From: Cytospora piceicola
Lineage: Eukaryota > Ascomycota > Sordariomycetes > Diaporthales > Cytosporaceae
Assembly (NCBI GenBank): GCA_023375675.1
Contig: JALQBC010000005.1
Coordinates: 1,426,001-1,490,000, forward strand
Reading direction: 5' to 3'
DNA: 64,000 nt
The notes under the pieces are model-generated. The model was not told where the DNA came from. It saw only the letters and a program-made list of their open reading frames with translations, and ran no database searches. Both the position numbers and the translations under genes were made by a program. This document shows, piece by piece, positions 24,313-36,311 of this stretch. Each line of letters opens with the position of its first letter. The stretch's first letter is position 1.

Positions 24313-27300
24313 AGTGCCTTTCGTTGATTGTTCTGCGGGAGCCTGGTGGCGGGAAGGCTTCCCTCAAAGTCTTGATGAAAGGGGGTTCAAGTATTCTACA
24401 TCGTAATGTTGGTGAATCAGCAGACCGTACGTCCTGATGCTAAACTGTTGATGGTATGTGTGAGGTGACGAGCGCGGGTCGAAGCAGGTCTGCAGTAGCC
24501 TTTAGGGTACTAAGTAATAGTCGTGTTCATGTGTGTGTGTTGTATTGAGAGGAAGCTATAGAGCTGGGGACACGGGTGCCTGGGATATATCTACTGAAAT
24601 AGATAGGTGTGGCTGAGGGTGCCTACTTAAGTAAGTACCTAGGTGGGGTCTGTCACTCCTGCTATGAACAGTGGCCCCCTATTAGCTACCACAAGATCTC
24701 ACAGCTCTTTCTAGAAATTGTAGTCCTTTGTACCCCATAACCTTGCTTGAATCGCTTCCATTACAAGCAGGTGGTTGTTGCAGCACATGCAATGGCAGTT
24801 TGAGAGCTGTCAGGAAACAACTGAGTCTGTTTGATACAAACCTTTGTAGGTGCATGTTATACTGCGAAACTAAGTGCTAGCTCCTAGGCGTGGTCCAGAC
24901 ACTGCACAGATCTAATTAATATACGTGAACCGGTTTAGGGAAGTATCTAGATGGCTTGCCGATCAATAATCTGCTCTGTTTCCAGTCTTGTCCAACCGCC
25001 GTAGCTTAGTACCCTAAACGCACTGCGGGAATGTGGCAAAAAGTACCAAGGTCTCCAGCATATTTCCATAACTTATATTATTATACGGTAAGAGGGTCTC
25101 TAGGGTTATGGACGAGTGAACAGTTCTTGTCAAATACTAAAGTACTTAGATTACCACATATATGCCTGTGCCACTTACAAGCCACGTGCACTATGTCAGG
25201 CACTTGCTATTTACTCTTCCAAACCTTCAAACAGCCTTTCTCAGAAATACTATCTTCTTAATCATACCTCAATGCCAGGTATCATTATATCATTATCAGG
25301 ACCAGGATCTATGTAGGGGCGGAGCACCTTCAATAAAATGATTCCCCCCCCCCCGGGGGGGTGGTAAAAAATGGAGAGATGGGTCCCCTAAAGGTACTTC
25401 AATGTTGAAAGTAGGGCATCATCATGCGAAGCTCACCTACTTCAACCCTTCAACAATACGACTTAATAGGCGTCTTTGCATCCACGAGCTTCATAAGGAA
25501 CCCAGTTATGCCTTATGCCCTCAATCGATGAACCCGAGCCTTCTCACAGCCAAGGCCTTCTGTCGCAACAGCAGAGGATGGCCTCCAATCCCAACGCGCA
25601 GCCCAACACCACAAGATGAAACGAGTTCGGCACTTCACTAGAGACCAACATGCCGCACAACGCAGCATATAGAACGAACGCCGAGAGGCCTTTAGAAAGA
25701 AGCTGCTGGTTGATCTAGAACTGATCCAACCTTCACGCCATTTTCAACCATGTTTTGAGGTTCTAGCCGATCTGTTGCCCTCTTCAGCAGACAGAAATCC
25801 TCAAACGCTGTTCAAATTATGGTTGTGGAAGAATTCATCGCTTACGTCACCGCCCAAAAGTCTCCGTTGGATGAGACAGCGCAGTTTATAGTTAGGTATT
25901 TTTGAAGTTTACCACTGTAATTATCACACCGAGGCCGAGATATACCGAGATATACCGAGATAGACCGGATAGGATGCGAATATAAAGGCAGTAATACCTA
26001 TAGCCTATTCTAGTAACGTTAGTCCTTAGCTAGTATAATTATAGGTATCTAAGGAGCTCTATCTTTGAATGCGTATTATATAGATACAGGGATAATGAAG
26101 TTGTCCTATCATAACTCTTTGGAGATCCTTGCCTTAATAAGTACTTAGGTAGTTAAAGGGCAGCAATACCGGTAGCAAGGGGCCCGGAATGACGGTAGAT
26201 ACCTACCTAAGTAAGCAACGATAATGATCTCAGATCCCCGCGACTCTTCTAAATTGTTGAAGCTGCCATTCTAAGTTGTAGGCTTGGATCTGCGAGGACG
26301 GACATATCGACTTTTCGGTGAATGGCACCGAGGAGCGTTACGATGGATAATGAAACATTAGACTAGAACGATAGGGAGACGTATCTATTTCGGAGAAGAC
26401 CTGCCCTGGTTTGGGATACACTAGATTTATGGAGTTATATCCCGTCCATCACAGCAAGCACGAAAGATACATACCAGGTAATATATCACAAAGAAGCAAG
26501 GCGATAAGCAGCAAGGTCCTATTACCCACCACTCAGAAATTGAATAGATAAAACCTCGGCTCTCCTTCCACAACATTGCGTCACTGTGGTGCATCATTTC
26601 CTCGAATATCAGAATGCAACTCCCCTAATACGCATATATCCGGAAGTTTCAACGAAAAATTGTGAATATTGACAAGACAGACGTGCTGGTATGCAAAGAG
26701 GCCTTGGCACATTTATGATCTCTCACATGTCACAATCCTACTTGCACACTAAGGATTTGTACCCAGGAATCCGGAAACGAGATAAAGGGAAAATGGGCTC
26801 ACATATATGACGATCAGGGAGGGGTGACTTCTCGTCGGGTGAAATTCATTCTCATGACCTCGGGAACAATACTGCTACGTCAATATGGAACGACCGGAAA
26901 AATGAGTCGAGAATTCTAGCAACACCCCGGGTAGACACGCCGTTGGTAAAACGCGCCTTGCTAATGCATGTGTAGTTGAGTCAGATGGATCGTTGGGGCG
27001 CTGTTGTCGCTGAAGTGGATAAGATGATGCAGCTAGGTTGAATCTGTACAGGACCCAAAAGCAACAATCATCTCGTTTTTCTTCACTTATGGCCGGGCTT
27101 TGGCCATATATAGCATGCAAGGCCTGATTTTACGTCAGAACCCCTGCCTAAGACGTAATGTGTAATCATCGGACCGGAAAAGCCATGAACACGGTATAGG
27201 GTATTGTTCAGGTGTCAAAAAGTCGTCGTTGGGTATCTGCTTAGTAGACGGGCCGAACGGCTATGAATGCGACCTTGTACGCATCCAGGCCTCTGGCTGC

Positions 27301-27465
27301 TGTTACTACCATTCTTGATTGGGCTAGATAAGCGGAAAGGGTAACAGGCGATATCATTTATGAAAAAGGCAAAAATGATATGTTCATGTTACTCCACAGA
27401 GCATCGGGCAAAGACTAGAATACCTTGCCAGCTGGCACCTCCGGAGAATGGAGCTCACTCCAGAT
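24313..27465. other. AT-rich gene desert
   Basis: About 3.2 kb with no gene I can support. It is AT-rich, with many TA-containing steps and short frames closed by frequent stops, as expected for old decayed or RIP-mutated sequence, although I could not compute a RIP index. A C10-G7 homopolymer palindrome lies at about 25346-25362. CCTAGGTA-type motifs occur near 24627-24645 and 26200-26215. Confidence 0.5.
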
Positions 27466-27475
27466 CTATATATGG
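27439..27475 (+). promoter_or_regulatory. Putative O-methyltransferase promoter elements
   Basis: An 8-base palindrome CTCCGGAG (27439-27446) lies shortly before a TATA-like CTATATATGG (27466-27475), about 115 bases upstream of the O-methyltransferase ATG. Spacing to the start fits a fungal core promoter. CGG-containing palindromes are typical targets of Zn2Cys6 regulators, but no such protein is encoded in the window. Confidence 0.35.
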
Positions 27476-27589
27476 TTGGGCTTTTTAGATGTCGCGGCCT
27501 ACCCAACTCGCATGTCTGAATCTTCTACTCTCTTTGCAGTCCTTGATTCGTGTTAGAGTCTAATCATCAACTCCTTAAACAACTACAAG

Positions 27590-29014
27590 ATGGCAAACTC
27601 TTCAGTTACCTCGCTCATCGAAGAGATCACCCGCGCCGGAAAGGGCTATAACAACAATGTCCCAGGATCTCGTGAGACCCTGGTCGACCTGGGACATTCC
27701 CTGGTAGCTGCTCTGGAAATCCCGAGCGAGTTTGTCCGAAGGAGTATGCGGGCCGAAGTGAGTAACCTGTTATGCCGTACGTATCGACTAGGTGCATATG
27801 CTGATCAATACCTCACAGCCTGCTCTATCTGCGATCAACCGCATGGGCGTGGAGTGGAATTTGTTTCAGCACCTCAGAGATGCCGGTATGTCCCCCCCCC
27901 CCTCGCCAGCCAGGCTTGAGATGTCGTCCTACATGTAAGGGCACTTGCTGACCTTGCATCGGCAAAGGCGAGACCGGACTCACAATCGATGAGCTGGCCT
28001 CGAAGACAGGAGCCGACGCCTCATTGCTCGCACGCCTCATGCGGCATCTCGTCGTCATGAAACTCCTTTTCTTCGCTAACGGCAGACTCCACGCCACATC
28101 ACTCAGCAACGGGCTCGCGGCGGACAGCTATCAGAAATCCATCGAGTTCTCCTACGACTGCACCAGACCGTCCTTCAACAGCTTTCCGGAGTATTTCAGA
28201 CTCCACGACTACAAGGATGTGGTTACTTCCATTGACGGGCCGTACCAGTACGCGCACTGCCGCGAGGAGCCTCTGCACTTCTTCTCCTGGCTGGAGGCCA
28301 ACCCGCCGAACCTGACGCGGTTCGCTGCGTTCATGTCGATATACCGCGCAGGACATGCTGACTGGTGGGATCCTGGGTTCTACCCTGTGAAAGAGCGTCT
28401 CGTGGATGGGTTTGACTCGAACATCAGTGATGTACTCCTCATCGATATGGGCGGTGGCCGTGGTCATGACCTCGATGCACTTGTCACTGTTCACGCGGAT
28501 CACCCCGGGAAGATCATCCTGCAGGACCAGGATTCTGTAATTAGCGGTATCGCGAACCGGAGCGAGAAGAAGTACGAGGTGCAGTCGCACGACTTCTTTA
28601 CCACACAACCTCTCAAGAACGCGAGGGCCTACTCGCTGCATTCAATTTTACACGATTGGGACGACAAGGACAGTCTGCGTATCCTGGAGAATCTGAGACC
28701 AGCATTGAAGCCTGGGTAAGACCCTTCTCTCAACCAGTTTCAAGGCTGATGTACGATTGCTGAAGGCTGAGTTTTACAGGTACTCACGCGTGCTCTTTAA
28801 CGAGATAGTTGTCTCGGAAGAAAAGCCTACTCTTGCGGCCACTTGTATGGACTTGCAAATGATGGCTCACCTTGGTGTACGCGAGCGTACAGAACTCGAA
28901 TGGAGGAAACTCCTCGCCGAAGGAGGCTTCAAGGTCATCAAAGTCCACACGTACCCTGAAAGTGCTGAGAGTTTGATCGAAACGGAGCTTGCAGACGTGT
29001 CACCTGAGCAGTAG
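27590..29014 (+). CDS. SAM-dependent O-methyltransferase
   Basis: Class I O-methyltransferase of the fungal secondary-metabolite type (Methyltransf_2 family), 405 aa. Exons: 27590-27757, 27819-27885, 27968-28715 and 28780-29014; every phase matches. An N-terminal winged-helix dimerisation domain (to about residue 150; ALSAINRMGVEW, ELASKTGADASLLARLMRHL) precedes the catalytic domain. The SAM loop is DMGGGRG at about 239-245, and the catalytic base is His307 in SILHDWDD. Substrates in this family are phenolic hydroxyls, including those of polyketides. The gene stands alone among decayed DNA about 12 kb from the PKS pair, so membership of the cluster is plausible but unproven. A run of 11 G starts directly after the stop. 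Confidence 0.9.
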
Positions 29015-29579
29015 GGGGGGGGGGGCGGACAACGCCTACGCAACAGACTGAGACTATAAGGAACCCAGAAGACTGGGGACTCTAGGGCAAGAGACTGTGA
29101 AGTTGTTTCATTGTACTAATTGAGAGCGACCAGGGAAGATATATCTATAGACCTTGAGCAACACTACATCCTATTGAATATATATATACACGCAGGCTCC
29201 AGCCCCTCAAACGCTATTATTCCTAGAGCTCGTTAAAATACGCTCAATTCAAACCTCGGGAGTTCAATATGGAAACCATGTGAAGGAGTATCACACTGGT
29301 TCACGGATTTATCATACGGAGTCTATGAGTGTAAACTGCAACTTGGTTAGAATACTTAGTAGGGTTAAAAATGGTTTCTTTCTGACCATTAGTCACAATA
29401 GATGTGACTTTAGCCTAGTATATGAGCAACAAATTCTAGCGCTGGAATGGACTTCGCTTAGAATAATATGCTGAACGTGATAAAATGGATATTACATCTA
29501 CTGACATTTCGATTGTTGAGACTCATATGCCCTAGGCGACACTCCGTTAGACAGCCCACTAACATAGTATTACATAACA

Positions 29580-31034
29580 GGGGCCGACAATGTTTGGTTT
29601 TGTCTTCGCCTAGGCAACTAATCCCATCACCAATGTTATCGGCCGCCGAGGCACAGGTTTTCTCACAGGGATCTTCTATGTATTCTCAGTTCTGGCCCAG
29701 GCGTTCAGGCAGAGCTAGTGGGTTTTGCTAACATATCGCATATTCATGGTAAGTAAGACTTTCCGCAGGTGACTTTCGGTCCACGCTTAGCAGACTTTCG
29801 CGCTAAAAGACAACACCAAGGGCCTTGTAACCTTAGGGCCCCAATGCCCAGGTGGGCATCAAGTCGTCAACCGTACCCTAGGGTACCTATTTTCTCAGCT
29901 GAGGTGGCTCCTGCCTCCATTCGAGGTGGACTTGTAACATCCTCTTCAGCTCTAGCTTGCAATTGGTATTGTAGTAGGCTTCTGCTCGAACTCAGTTTCT
30001 ACCGAGTCGGGCCTTTAACCTGAGATCTCAACTGGTTGCTGCTTTTATCCCAGCAATTCCCATTCTAATATTGGTCTGGTTCTGTCCTAGCACTCAGTGC
30101 TAGTATGCCCGAACCTCTTGGGAACAAGCCAGCTACAACTAGGCAAGACACTAATTGGAACATAGAATCTCCCCGCTGGCTCATAAAAAAAGACACTATC
30201 AAGAGTCCGTTGCCTCATTCTGCAAGCTCCGCGATTCCGAGATGCAAGCTGCCCGGGACCTTTACTACGCCCATTTCCAGATTGCAGAGGAGCGCTCGGC
30301 CTTCGTAGGGGTCAACCTGGGAAACCGTGCCAAGGAGCTCTTCACCGTTCCTCGCATCCGCCGGGCCACCGTGGCATCCTCCTGGATGGTCATCTCCCAA
30401 CAATTCTCGGGCGTCAACACCCTGGTCTTCTACAGCTCCACTATCTTTCAACAGGCTGGGTACTCGACGAGGGGCTGCCTTATTCCCACCGGGTAGGCGG
30501 CATGACCGATCTTTGCTCTGGATTCACCTTGAATTGACACTAATACTCCAGTTTCCAGGCATCGGGGTTATGCCTTCGATATACTTCTCCGAGTCATTTC
30601 CACTGTCCCATCGTGAAGTCGGTGCGGCCTTCACTATGTGCATCAGTGGCGTAGTAGGCAGCGCTCTAAGCCGGACCTTTCCCTCACTGCTTGCTGGCAT
30701 TGGTGCCACTGGTGCCTTTGGCTTCTACGCAGGATTGAACATCCTGGCATGGTTCGTCTCCTTTTTGATCGTCCCCGAGATCAAATAAGTTTTCTGCCCT
30801 TGCATATGTATTTCGAATATTTGAACTAGGACGGATCAAGTTGCTGACTTGAGGGCGTCCTCGCCAAAAGACAGCGGGCACTGGAAGAGCTTGATCACGT
30901 TTTCGGTGTGCCAAACCGCCAGCATATCGCCTACCAGGTGCGCACTTGGCTTCCACGGTTCATCAAACGATATGTCTTCTTTGATGGGAACGCCAAGCTA
31001 AAGCCTCTTTATGGTGATGGGCTAGCCAGGGGTG
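29580..31034 (+). pseudogene. Decayed MFS sugar transporter
   Basis: Pieces of one sugar-transporter-family MFS protein occur in the right order but in different frames, with stops between them. Near 29640, NVIGRRGTGFLTGIFYVFSV matches the region after the GRR motif and is followed by a TAG. Near 29885 comes PIFSAEVAPASIRGGLV (the APA-IRG motif). At 30155-30480 are SPRWLIKK-like and ISQQFSGVNTLVFYSS segments. At 30540-30788 are FSESFPLSHREVGAAF and later helices. At 30870-31030 is the usual cytoplasmic tail (LEELDHVFGVPNRQHIAYQV). In-frame stops and frameshifts make a functional product very unlikely. Its position between the methyltransferase and the PKS cluster suggests an eroding region. 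Confidence 0.85.
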
Positions 31035-31641
31035 AGTCAAGATGCAAGTGGCCGGGGGGATTGGGGGACCCAATCCCACAGGGGAAGGTTGACGCAATGC
31101 AGCCTATTCAGCAACAAAGTTCGATTTTTTTTCGTCCGATGCATGTGATTAGTGCCAGGATGGTGCCAGGAAGATTGTGATTGTAGGTGGCTCCTATGAT
31201 CTCGAGGCGGACCTCAACGACATTTGCAGGCGACACGGTAATGGAAGTATGTAGATGCTAAAGAAGATGATTGAGCGTAGGGAACACAATAAGATGAGTT
31301 TACACATGCTGTACGAAGGTCACGATATTTATAATGGTGGGCGAGATGAGAGGGAACAATAGAGACAATAGGCAAATGGGTGTAGGTCCTTTATATTAGA
31401 GGTAATAGTTCAGGTGGTGCCTGAGGGAAGGGAAGGCCCCTATATATAGTTGTTTAGGCAGGTCGGCCTGAGGGACTCAGGTGACCTGGTGGGCCTAATA
31501 TTATTAATTATCTAAATTACTAGAATCTTCGATATAGCCTCGCAGCCTCACACATGCAAGGCAACCCGGGGTAATATGTTAGGGTCTCCTCCTTCAAGCT
31601 TCATGGATGCCAGTCCAGAGGGCCTACTGACGGTTTGGGGG
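31035..31641. other. AT-rich intergenic DNA
   Basis: No gene seen. It lies between the transporter pseudogene and the MITE-like element and has short frames only. Confidence 0.45.
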
Positions 31642-31969
31642 TAGGGATGGCCAACTTTTTTTTCTTTTTTTCTTTTGTGTGTGTGTGTGTTGAATGCTAT
31701 ATCACACATTTTCATTTGAAAAAGACATGGTGTTTGAAATGGCCTTCTGAAAAGGGCAATATTGAGGCTATCACCAACCCCTTCAGAAAAAAGATCTCGG
31801 GGCAAAACCCTCCAAGGGTTAGGGTTATGTGCTGCGACACCCCCCCTTATATTAGTCTTCCGACCAACCAGGCGTAAAAAACATAAAACACCGTTTGTTT
31901 CAATGACAATACAAAAAACATTGTGTTTTTTTTTTTTAAAAAAAAACACGGTGTTTTTGGCCATCCCTA
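31642..31969. mobile_element. MITE-like element with terminal inverted repeats and TA duplication
   Basis: The left end reads TA-GGGATGGCCAA (31642-31654) and the right end TTGGCCATCCC-TA (31957-31969), an 11-base perfect terminal inverted repeat flanked on both sides by TA. The interior (about 300 bases) is A/T-rich, with poly-T and poly-A tracts and internal inverted words such as AAACACCG/CGGTGTTT. It has no transposase. TA target duplication, short inverted ends and small size fit a non-autonomous Tc1/mariner-type element. The A/T interior gives spurious open frames on both strands. Confidence 0.75.
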
Positions 31970-34338
31970 TGGGGCGGGGAGGGCTCTTGGTAAGGCAACA
32001 TGGATCTTGAGGCTTGTGTCCTTACGAGATAGCCCATGCAGGCAGCTATGAATGGAGATAGCAGTGGCTCACGACGCAAATAACTCAAGCTGGATTCTGG
32101 CATTTCTGCATGAGGCTGCGAGCTTAGATGACACATAGTTTGACTTAGGGTGCGATCTGATCAAGTCCGTGACTGACGAAACAAATATTCAGATGCCCGC
32201 AAGATGCGTTTTGCACGGCATAGGAGCCCTGCTTAGTTTCGTGGAATGTAGTTTCGTCATCCGGTAATAACTGCCAACTTCCCGAAGCCACGGGCGGTAG
32301 GTGCCAACAGGGCAAGATCACACGAGGCGGCTTTGTTCCCGATCGAGTCACACAGATCTCATATAGTAAACGGAAGAAGTTGACATGTTGTCCGAGCATG
32401 ACTAGTCACCGATCAGCCGCTATATATCCCCTTTCTGGATCTGTAGAAAGAAAGAAGAAGCAAATCACTATTGTCCAAGCGTACATTACATCGACGAGCA
32501 GTAAGACGACGACTTGTGTCATGCTGGGTTATCGCCCACAGAAGAAAGTCTCGATTGACCGGATCTACATTGTACCTAGGTATGAGTAGTCATATCATGT
32601 GTGTCTGAGACCGGAGCCATAGCCATTGTCAGCGTGTGGATTCTAATTAATTCACACAATACATATGTAGTAACTGGGGCAATCCACATGCAAGCGTGAC
32701 TCAACGGATACCCCGTGATGGTGTGTTGGTATAGGTCGGGCGCGCAATCCCAGATCTATACGACGACTCATCCCGAGGTCCAACTGGACCATTGCAGCCG
32801 CATAGCCCTGGCTGTTTTAAGAGATTGCAGTTCTGCAAAACTGAACTACCCGGGACCTCGACCCTACAGTCCTCAGGAGAAGTAAAGGCATGCTCATCCA
32901 CTCTCAACCTGGGGTCATGAGTAGGTTTAGGTTCGAACTTTGCATGGTGCTCATTTGCTGAGATGTGACTGTTGCTGTTGGGTTGGTGACAGTCGGGCAG
33001 CCCGTAGAACCTTGTCGAAGGACGAATACGATCCTCTTCGTTTGGTCACAGAGGTACTCCGTAAGCGAAATGAGGCACGGGTCATCGGGAAGTTCCATAA
33101 ACACTGCCGGCAGGGTCAACGTGTACACCGCCTACATGGCCCCCACGAGACACGACGTGAATGTACAATGGTGTTTGTTTTGCTCGCCTGGCTTCAGCGT
33201 GTCTCGGCTTTCTTTGCACCTTTCAGGTGCACCGAGAAAGGCAAGATATTCGTCGGGCTGCCTAGACTAGCCGCATAAGGATAAAAAGAACCACTATATC
33301 CCAGCGCGGTCAGTGTACACTTCTGCGTTCAGTATACAATCGGTCAGTACACAATCGATCAGTATACACTTATGCGGCAGTGTACACTTCTGCGATGGCC
33401 AGATACACGGGCACATTGCCTCTCCAGTCCCAAAGCATAGGCAGTTCCTTATACCTTAGCCTGATGGGGCACAGAGCAAGGGGTTGCCCATTTGGCCCAA
33501 GACTAATAAAAAACAATGTAGCTCTAGGTATGTTACCATACAACAATGTCCGCCTCAAATCGACATCGCAACTGTCGTCTTCACTAAATGCTTATCAAGT
33601 CTTGATATCCCGGTGAGTATAGGTAGGAAAGCCACTATCATGTACAGTGCTCTTTCGTACAGATTACAGTAGTTACCCTACCTACCTAAGCCATGAGGGC
33701 CGCAATTTAGCTCATCGGGATGTCAAGTTCAAGTCAGCCAATGAAAGAGCGGCAACCGGCCTAAGAAAGCAATGTCTCAAGCATTGACCATGGGACCATT
33801 TCAGCCTTGTGTAAGCCAAGGTCCACTACCGGACATCATTTGAGCAGTGATATCCCGGCGACCGGATTGCAAGAAGATTCCGTCACGTTTCTGCCATTTC
33901 TGGTATTTTAATTCAATTACATGGCTTGACTATCCGAGCCATGTGCAGATCCTTCTCCACCAATTCGAAGAAGTACCCTTGGGTGGTTGGGCGTGCTCCG
34001 GGCTGCGTTGATGGCCGTAATTTCCGTACCCCCTGATCTTGCGTACTCCCAGGCTAGAATCATCCTAGCCGATTTGGGAGTGTATGCATACATCTCTTGA
34101 TGGTTGCATCAGGCCACCAGCGTGTTGGCATGACCAGGCAGGGCACGGAGTTTGGCAAAAGTAGAGGCCCTAGGCCCCATTACCTTTTCGAAGGCGAAGC
34201 GAGGTCTATGCTAGAGGAACATGGATCCTCTCCAATGTGTAAGATCCCGTCGCTTTGCCCGGAGGGGTATATTCGATTGGGGAATCATATACCAAAGCTC
34301 AATCACCACTGTACAAAGCGGGTTTATCAATTGCGATA
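31970..34338. other. Gene-poor AT-rich region
   Basis: About 2.4 kb with no gene I can support. Frames of 60-112 codons around 32900-33280 and 33380-33670 lack recognisable motifs. A cluster of short direct repeats is listed separately at 33309-33395. Confidence 0.45.
33309..33395. repeat. Short degenerate direct repeats (CAGTRTACAC units)
   Basis: Five imperfect units of about 15-20 bases, each built on CAGTGTACAC / CAGTATACA and several ending in TTCTGCG or TTATGCG, follow each other. The word GTATAC/GTGTAC recurs. The array is too short and irregular to classify. Confidence 0.6.
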
Positions 34339-34491
34339 GCAATGCCAACGCACGCGCGCCTATATCGACGGTGTCAGCAATGCCACTAGGGAAGTGGCCG
34401 AGTTAACACCGTTAACATAGCCGCGCGTGCGTTGGCATTGCTGACAACGTCGACATATGCGCGCGTGCGTTTCACATAGGCGCGCGTGCGT
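34339..34491. repeat. Inverted array of GC-rich repeat units
   Basis: A 20-base word (34339-34358) recurs as its exact reverse complement at 34422-34441. The flanking words ATATCGACG-GTGTCAGCAATGCC (left) and GGCATTGCTGACA-ACGTCGACATAT (right) are also near-perfect inversions. GCGCGCGTGCGT recurs at about 34459 and 34480, so repeat units of about 38 bases stand in opposite orientation around a spacer. Strand pairing could form a long hairpin. GC content is markedly higher than the surrounding DNA. Confidence 0.75.
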
Positions 34492-35109
34492 AGGCCTGGC
34501 TGATATAACCAATACGTCATTGGTGTGGGCGCCATTGCTCCTATCTACGGGCACGAGTCCGGCTGAAAGGCGCATCCGACATCGTTTTGGTGAAGGTAAT
34601 GATGCGTTATATCGTATGTCTTTTCAGTATGCCCAGGTGGCCTGCATGTGTCGAGACATGAGTACTACCGTTGGGCACTATAAACAAATCCAACACGGCC
34701 TATCTTCCTGCCTACCATTGCAAATGGTTCACCAAGTCTCGAGTTTCATCAGTGGCCCGCACTTTTTTCGCTGCGGTCTGAAAACGAGATTTGCAACCCA
34801 GTTCTGCGTCTTCTCCTTAATTATTGGCTATCTTTGTTTGTGTGTGGACAAAGAGATGACTTAGGGTATATGGCGGATGTGCAGATAAGCATGGGTTTTG
34901 AAGCGAACTGGGCGAGCCATACTAACTCGGAAGTGGAAAAGAAGGCAGCCGGAAGGAGCCGCAGGCATTGCTTGGTGAATATCCGGGCGAAAGATCAAGC
35001 TAAGCTGATAAATGCCTAGTACGGAAGGAGATGCACCCTCAGAATATAGAGCGGAATATCGCCCAGGGTGGGAAACGGGGACGTAAAATCTTGTCTAGCG
35101 ACAAAGATG
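34492..35109. other. Intergenic DNA between repeat arrays
   Basis: No gene is supported. A 135-codon frame at about 34457-34864 begins inside the inverted array and has no domain. Confidence 0.4.
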
Positions 35110-35578
35110 GAAATAAAGGTCAGCAGGGGGAAGACAAGACGAAAAAATATCAACAGGGGTACGAAACTGACGTGGAGATAAACTTGAACTGGGGGGGAAA
35201 GATGCCAAAAAATATCATCAGGGGTACGAAGCTGGCGTGGAAGTAAACTTGAACAGGGCCGGAAGGTGCCGAAAAATATCATCAGGGGTATGAAGCTGAC
35301 GTGGAGATAAACTTGAACAGGGGGAAGACAACATTGAAGACAAAAAAATATCATCAGGGGTACGAAGCTGGCGTGGAAGTAAACTTGAACTGGGGGGGGA
35401 AGATGCCAAAGAATATCATCAGGGGTACGAAGCTGGCGTGGAAGTAAACTTGAACAGGGCCGGAAGGTGCCGAAAAATATCATCAGGGGTATGAAGCTGA
35501 CGTGAAGTAAACTTGAACTGGGGGGGAAAGATGCCAAAAAATATCAACAGGGGTACGAAGCTGAAGCTGGCGTAGTGC
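35110..35578. repeat. Minisatellite, about seven 64-65 bp units
   Basis: Tandem units share the core ATATCATCAGGGGTACGAAG and then GTAAACTTGAAC. The GGGG of each unit lies at about 35156, 35221, 35285, 35357, 35422, 35486 and 35550, giving spacings of 65, 64, 72, 65, 64 and 64. Units 2-3 and 5-6 are near-identical pairs, so a higher-order period of about 201 bases is visible. Open frames across the array (up to 173 codons on the minus strand) are repeat artefacts. Confidence 0.9.
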
Positions 35579-36014
35579 TGGTTTCACGGCAGCCAACTCA
35601 ATCAGATCACGATTACGGGTAGTAGACCTGATGATCTTTCAGCCACATAGAACAGGACGAGACCCTTTTTACTTTTGAGTCGGGGCATCTTAGTGGGCAA
35701 CGGTGATGCTGTGGATCTCTTCAGGCCAGAACCAGACTCCGTAACTGTCGAAATTGATACACTCCTAGGCCGCGGACTATCTGTGGGAAATCATAAGGAC
35801 AGGAAAGGCGTCAGGTTCCGCCTACTTCCATGGTATAAGAAGGGCTCGTTCACCAGGTCGAGTATGTTTCTTCAGTCCAGACTGCATACCCAGCCACAGC
35901 GCTTTAGTTGCTCAAAGTGATCGTATCACCTCTTGTGCTTCATCTCCCCCATCCAAGTCATACACTGAACCACATCTGCTGCCCGGCCTTGCAAGGAAGA
36001 AGTCGTGAAGCATC
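35579..36014. other. Intergenic DNA
   Basis: No supportable gene. An 81-codon frame at 35675-35920 has no recognisable features. The pyrimidine-rich last 100 bases could be the leader of the small gene at 36015. Confidence 0.4.
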
Positions 36015-36311
36015 ATGGACAAGTATGCTGCCACCCCCCCCCCTTTTCCCCCTCAAGACCCGTGACAACCCAGGACAGTGCACCTGAAACTAGGCAGGAC
36101 CACTCCAGCTCCGTATAGCGGCGGTTCCAACCCCGAGAACCAAGCTCTTGCTCCTCGTCGTACCCAAGCCTTCGCCCAAGAGCCGGCTCGGGATGGCAAT
36201 GCCATCGTCACTGTGCCAGACCAGACCACAGACGCGAAGACCAGCCGTCGTGACCACAAGAAGAAGATGGAGGAAGAGCTCAGAGCCTTCGAACAGCGGT
36301 ACAACCAGTGA
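36015..36311 (+). CDS. Possible small hypothetical protein (two exons)
   Basis: I do not recognise this protein. An ATG in good context (CATCATGG) at 36015 opens an 8-base first exon (36015-36022), followed by a GTATGC donor. A CAG acceptor at 36071-36073 joins it in phase to 36074-36311, giving about 81 aa. The product starts MDKTVHLKLGRTTPAP, is hydrophilic, and ends in a charged helix (KTSRRDHKKKMEEELRAFEQRY). There is no signal peptide or membrane segment. It sits in decayed DNA, so it could be a fragment or spurious; expression data would decide. Confidence 0.35.

Noticed and set aside
31548..32010. Open frames on both strands across the MITE-like element
   Set aside because: They arise from poly-A/poly-T tracts inside a non-coding element.
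32698..32770. Possible tRNA-like segment
   Set aside because: No A-box/B-box pair and no cloverleaf could be drawn.
35016..35537. 173-codon open frame on the minus strand
   Set aside because: It is the translation of the minisatellite units and has repeated proline/serine words with no start context or homology-like pattern.
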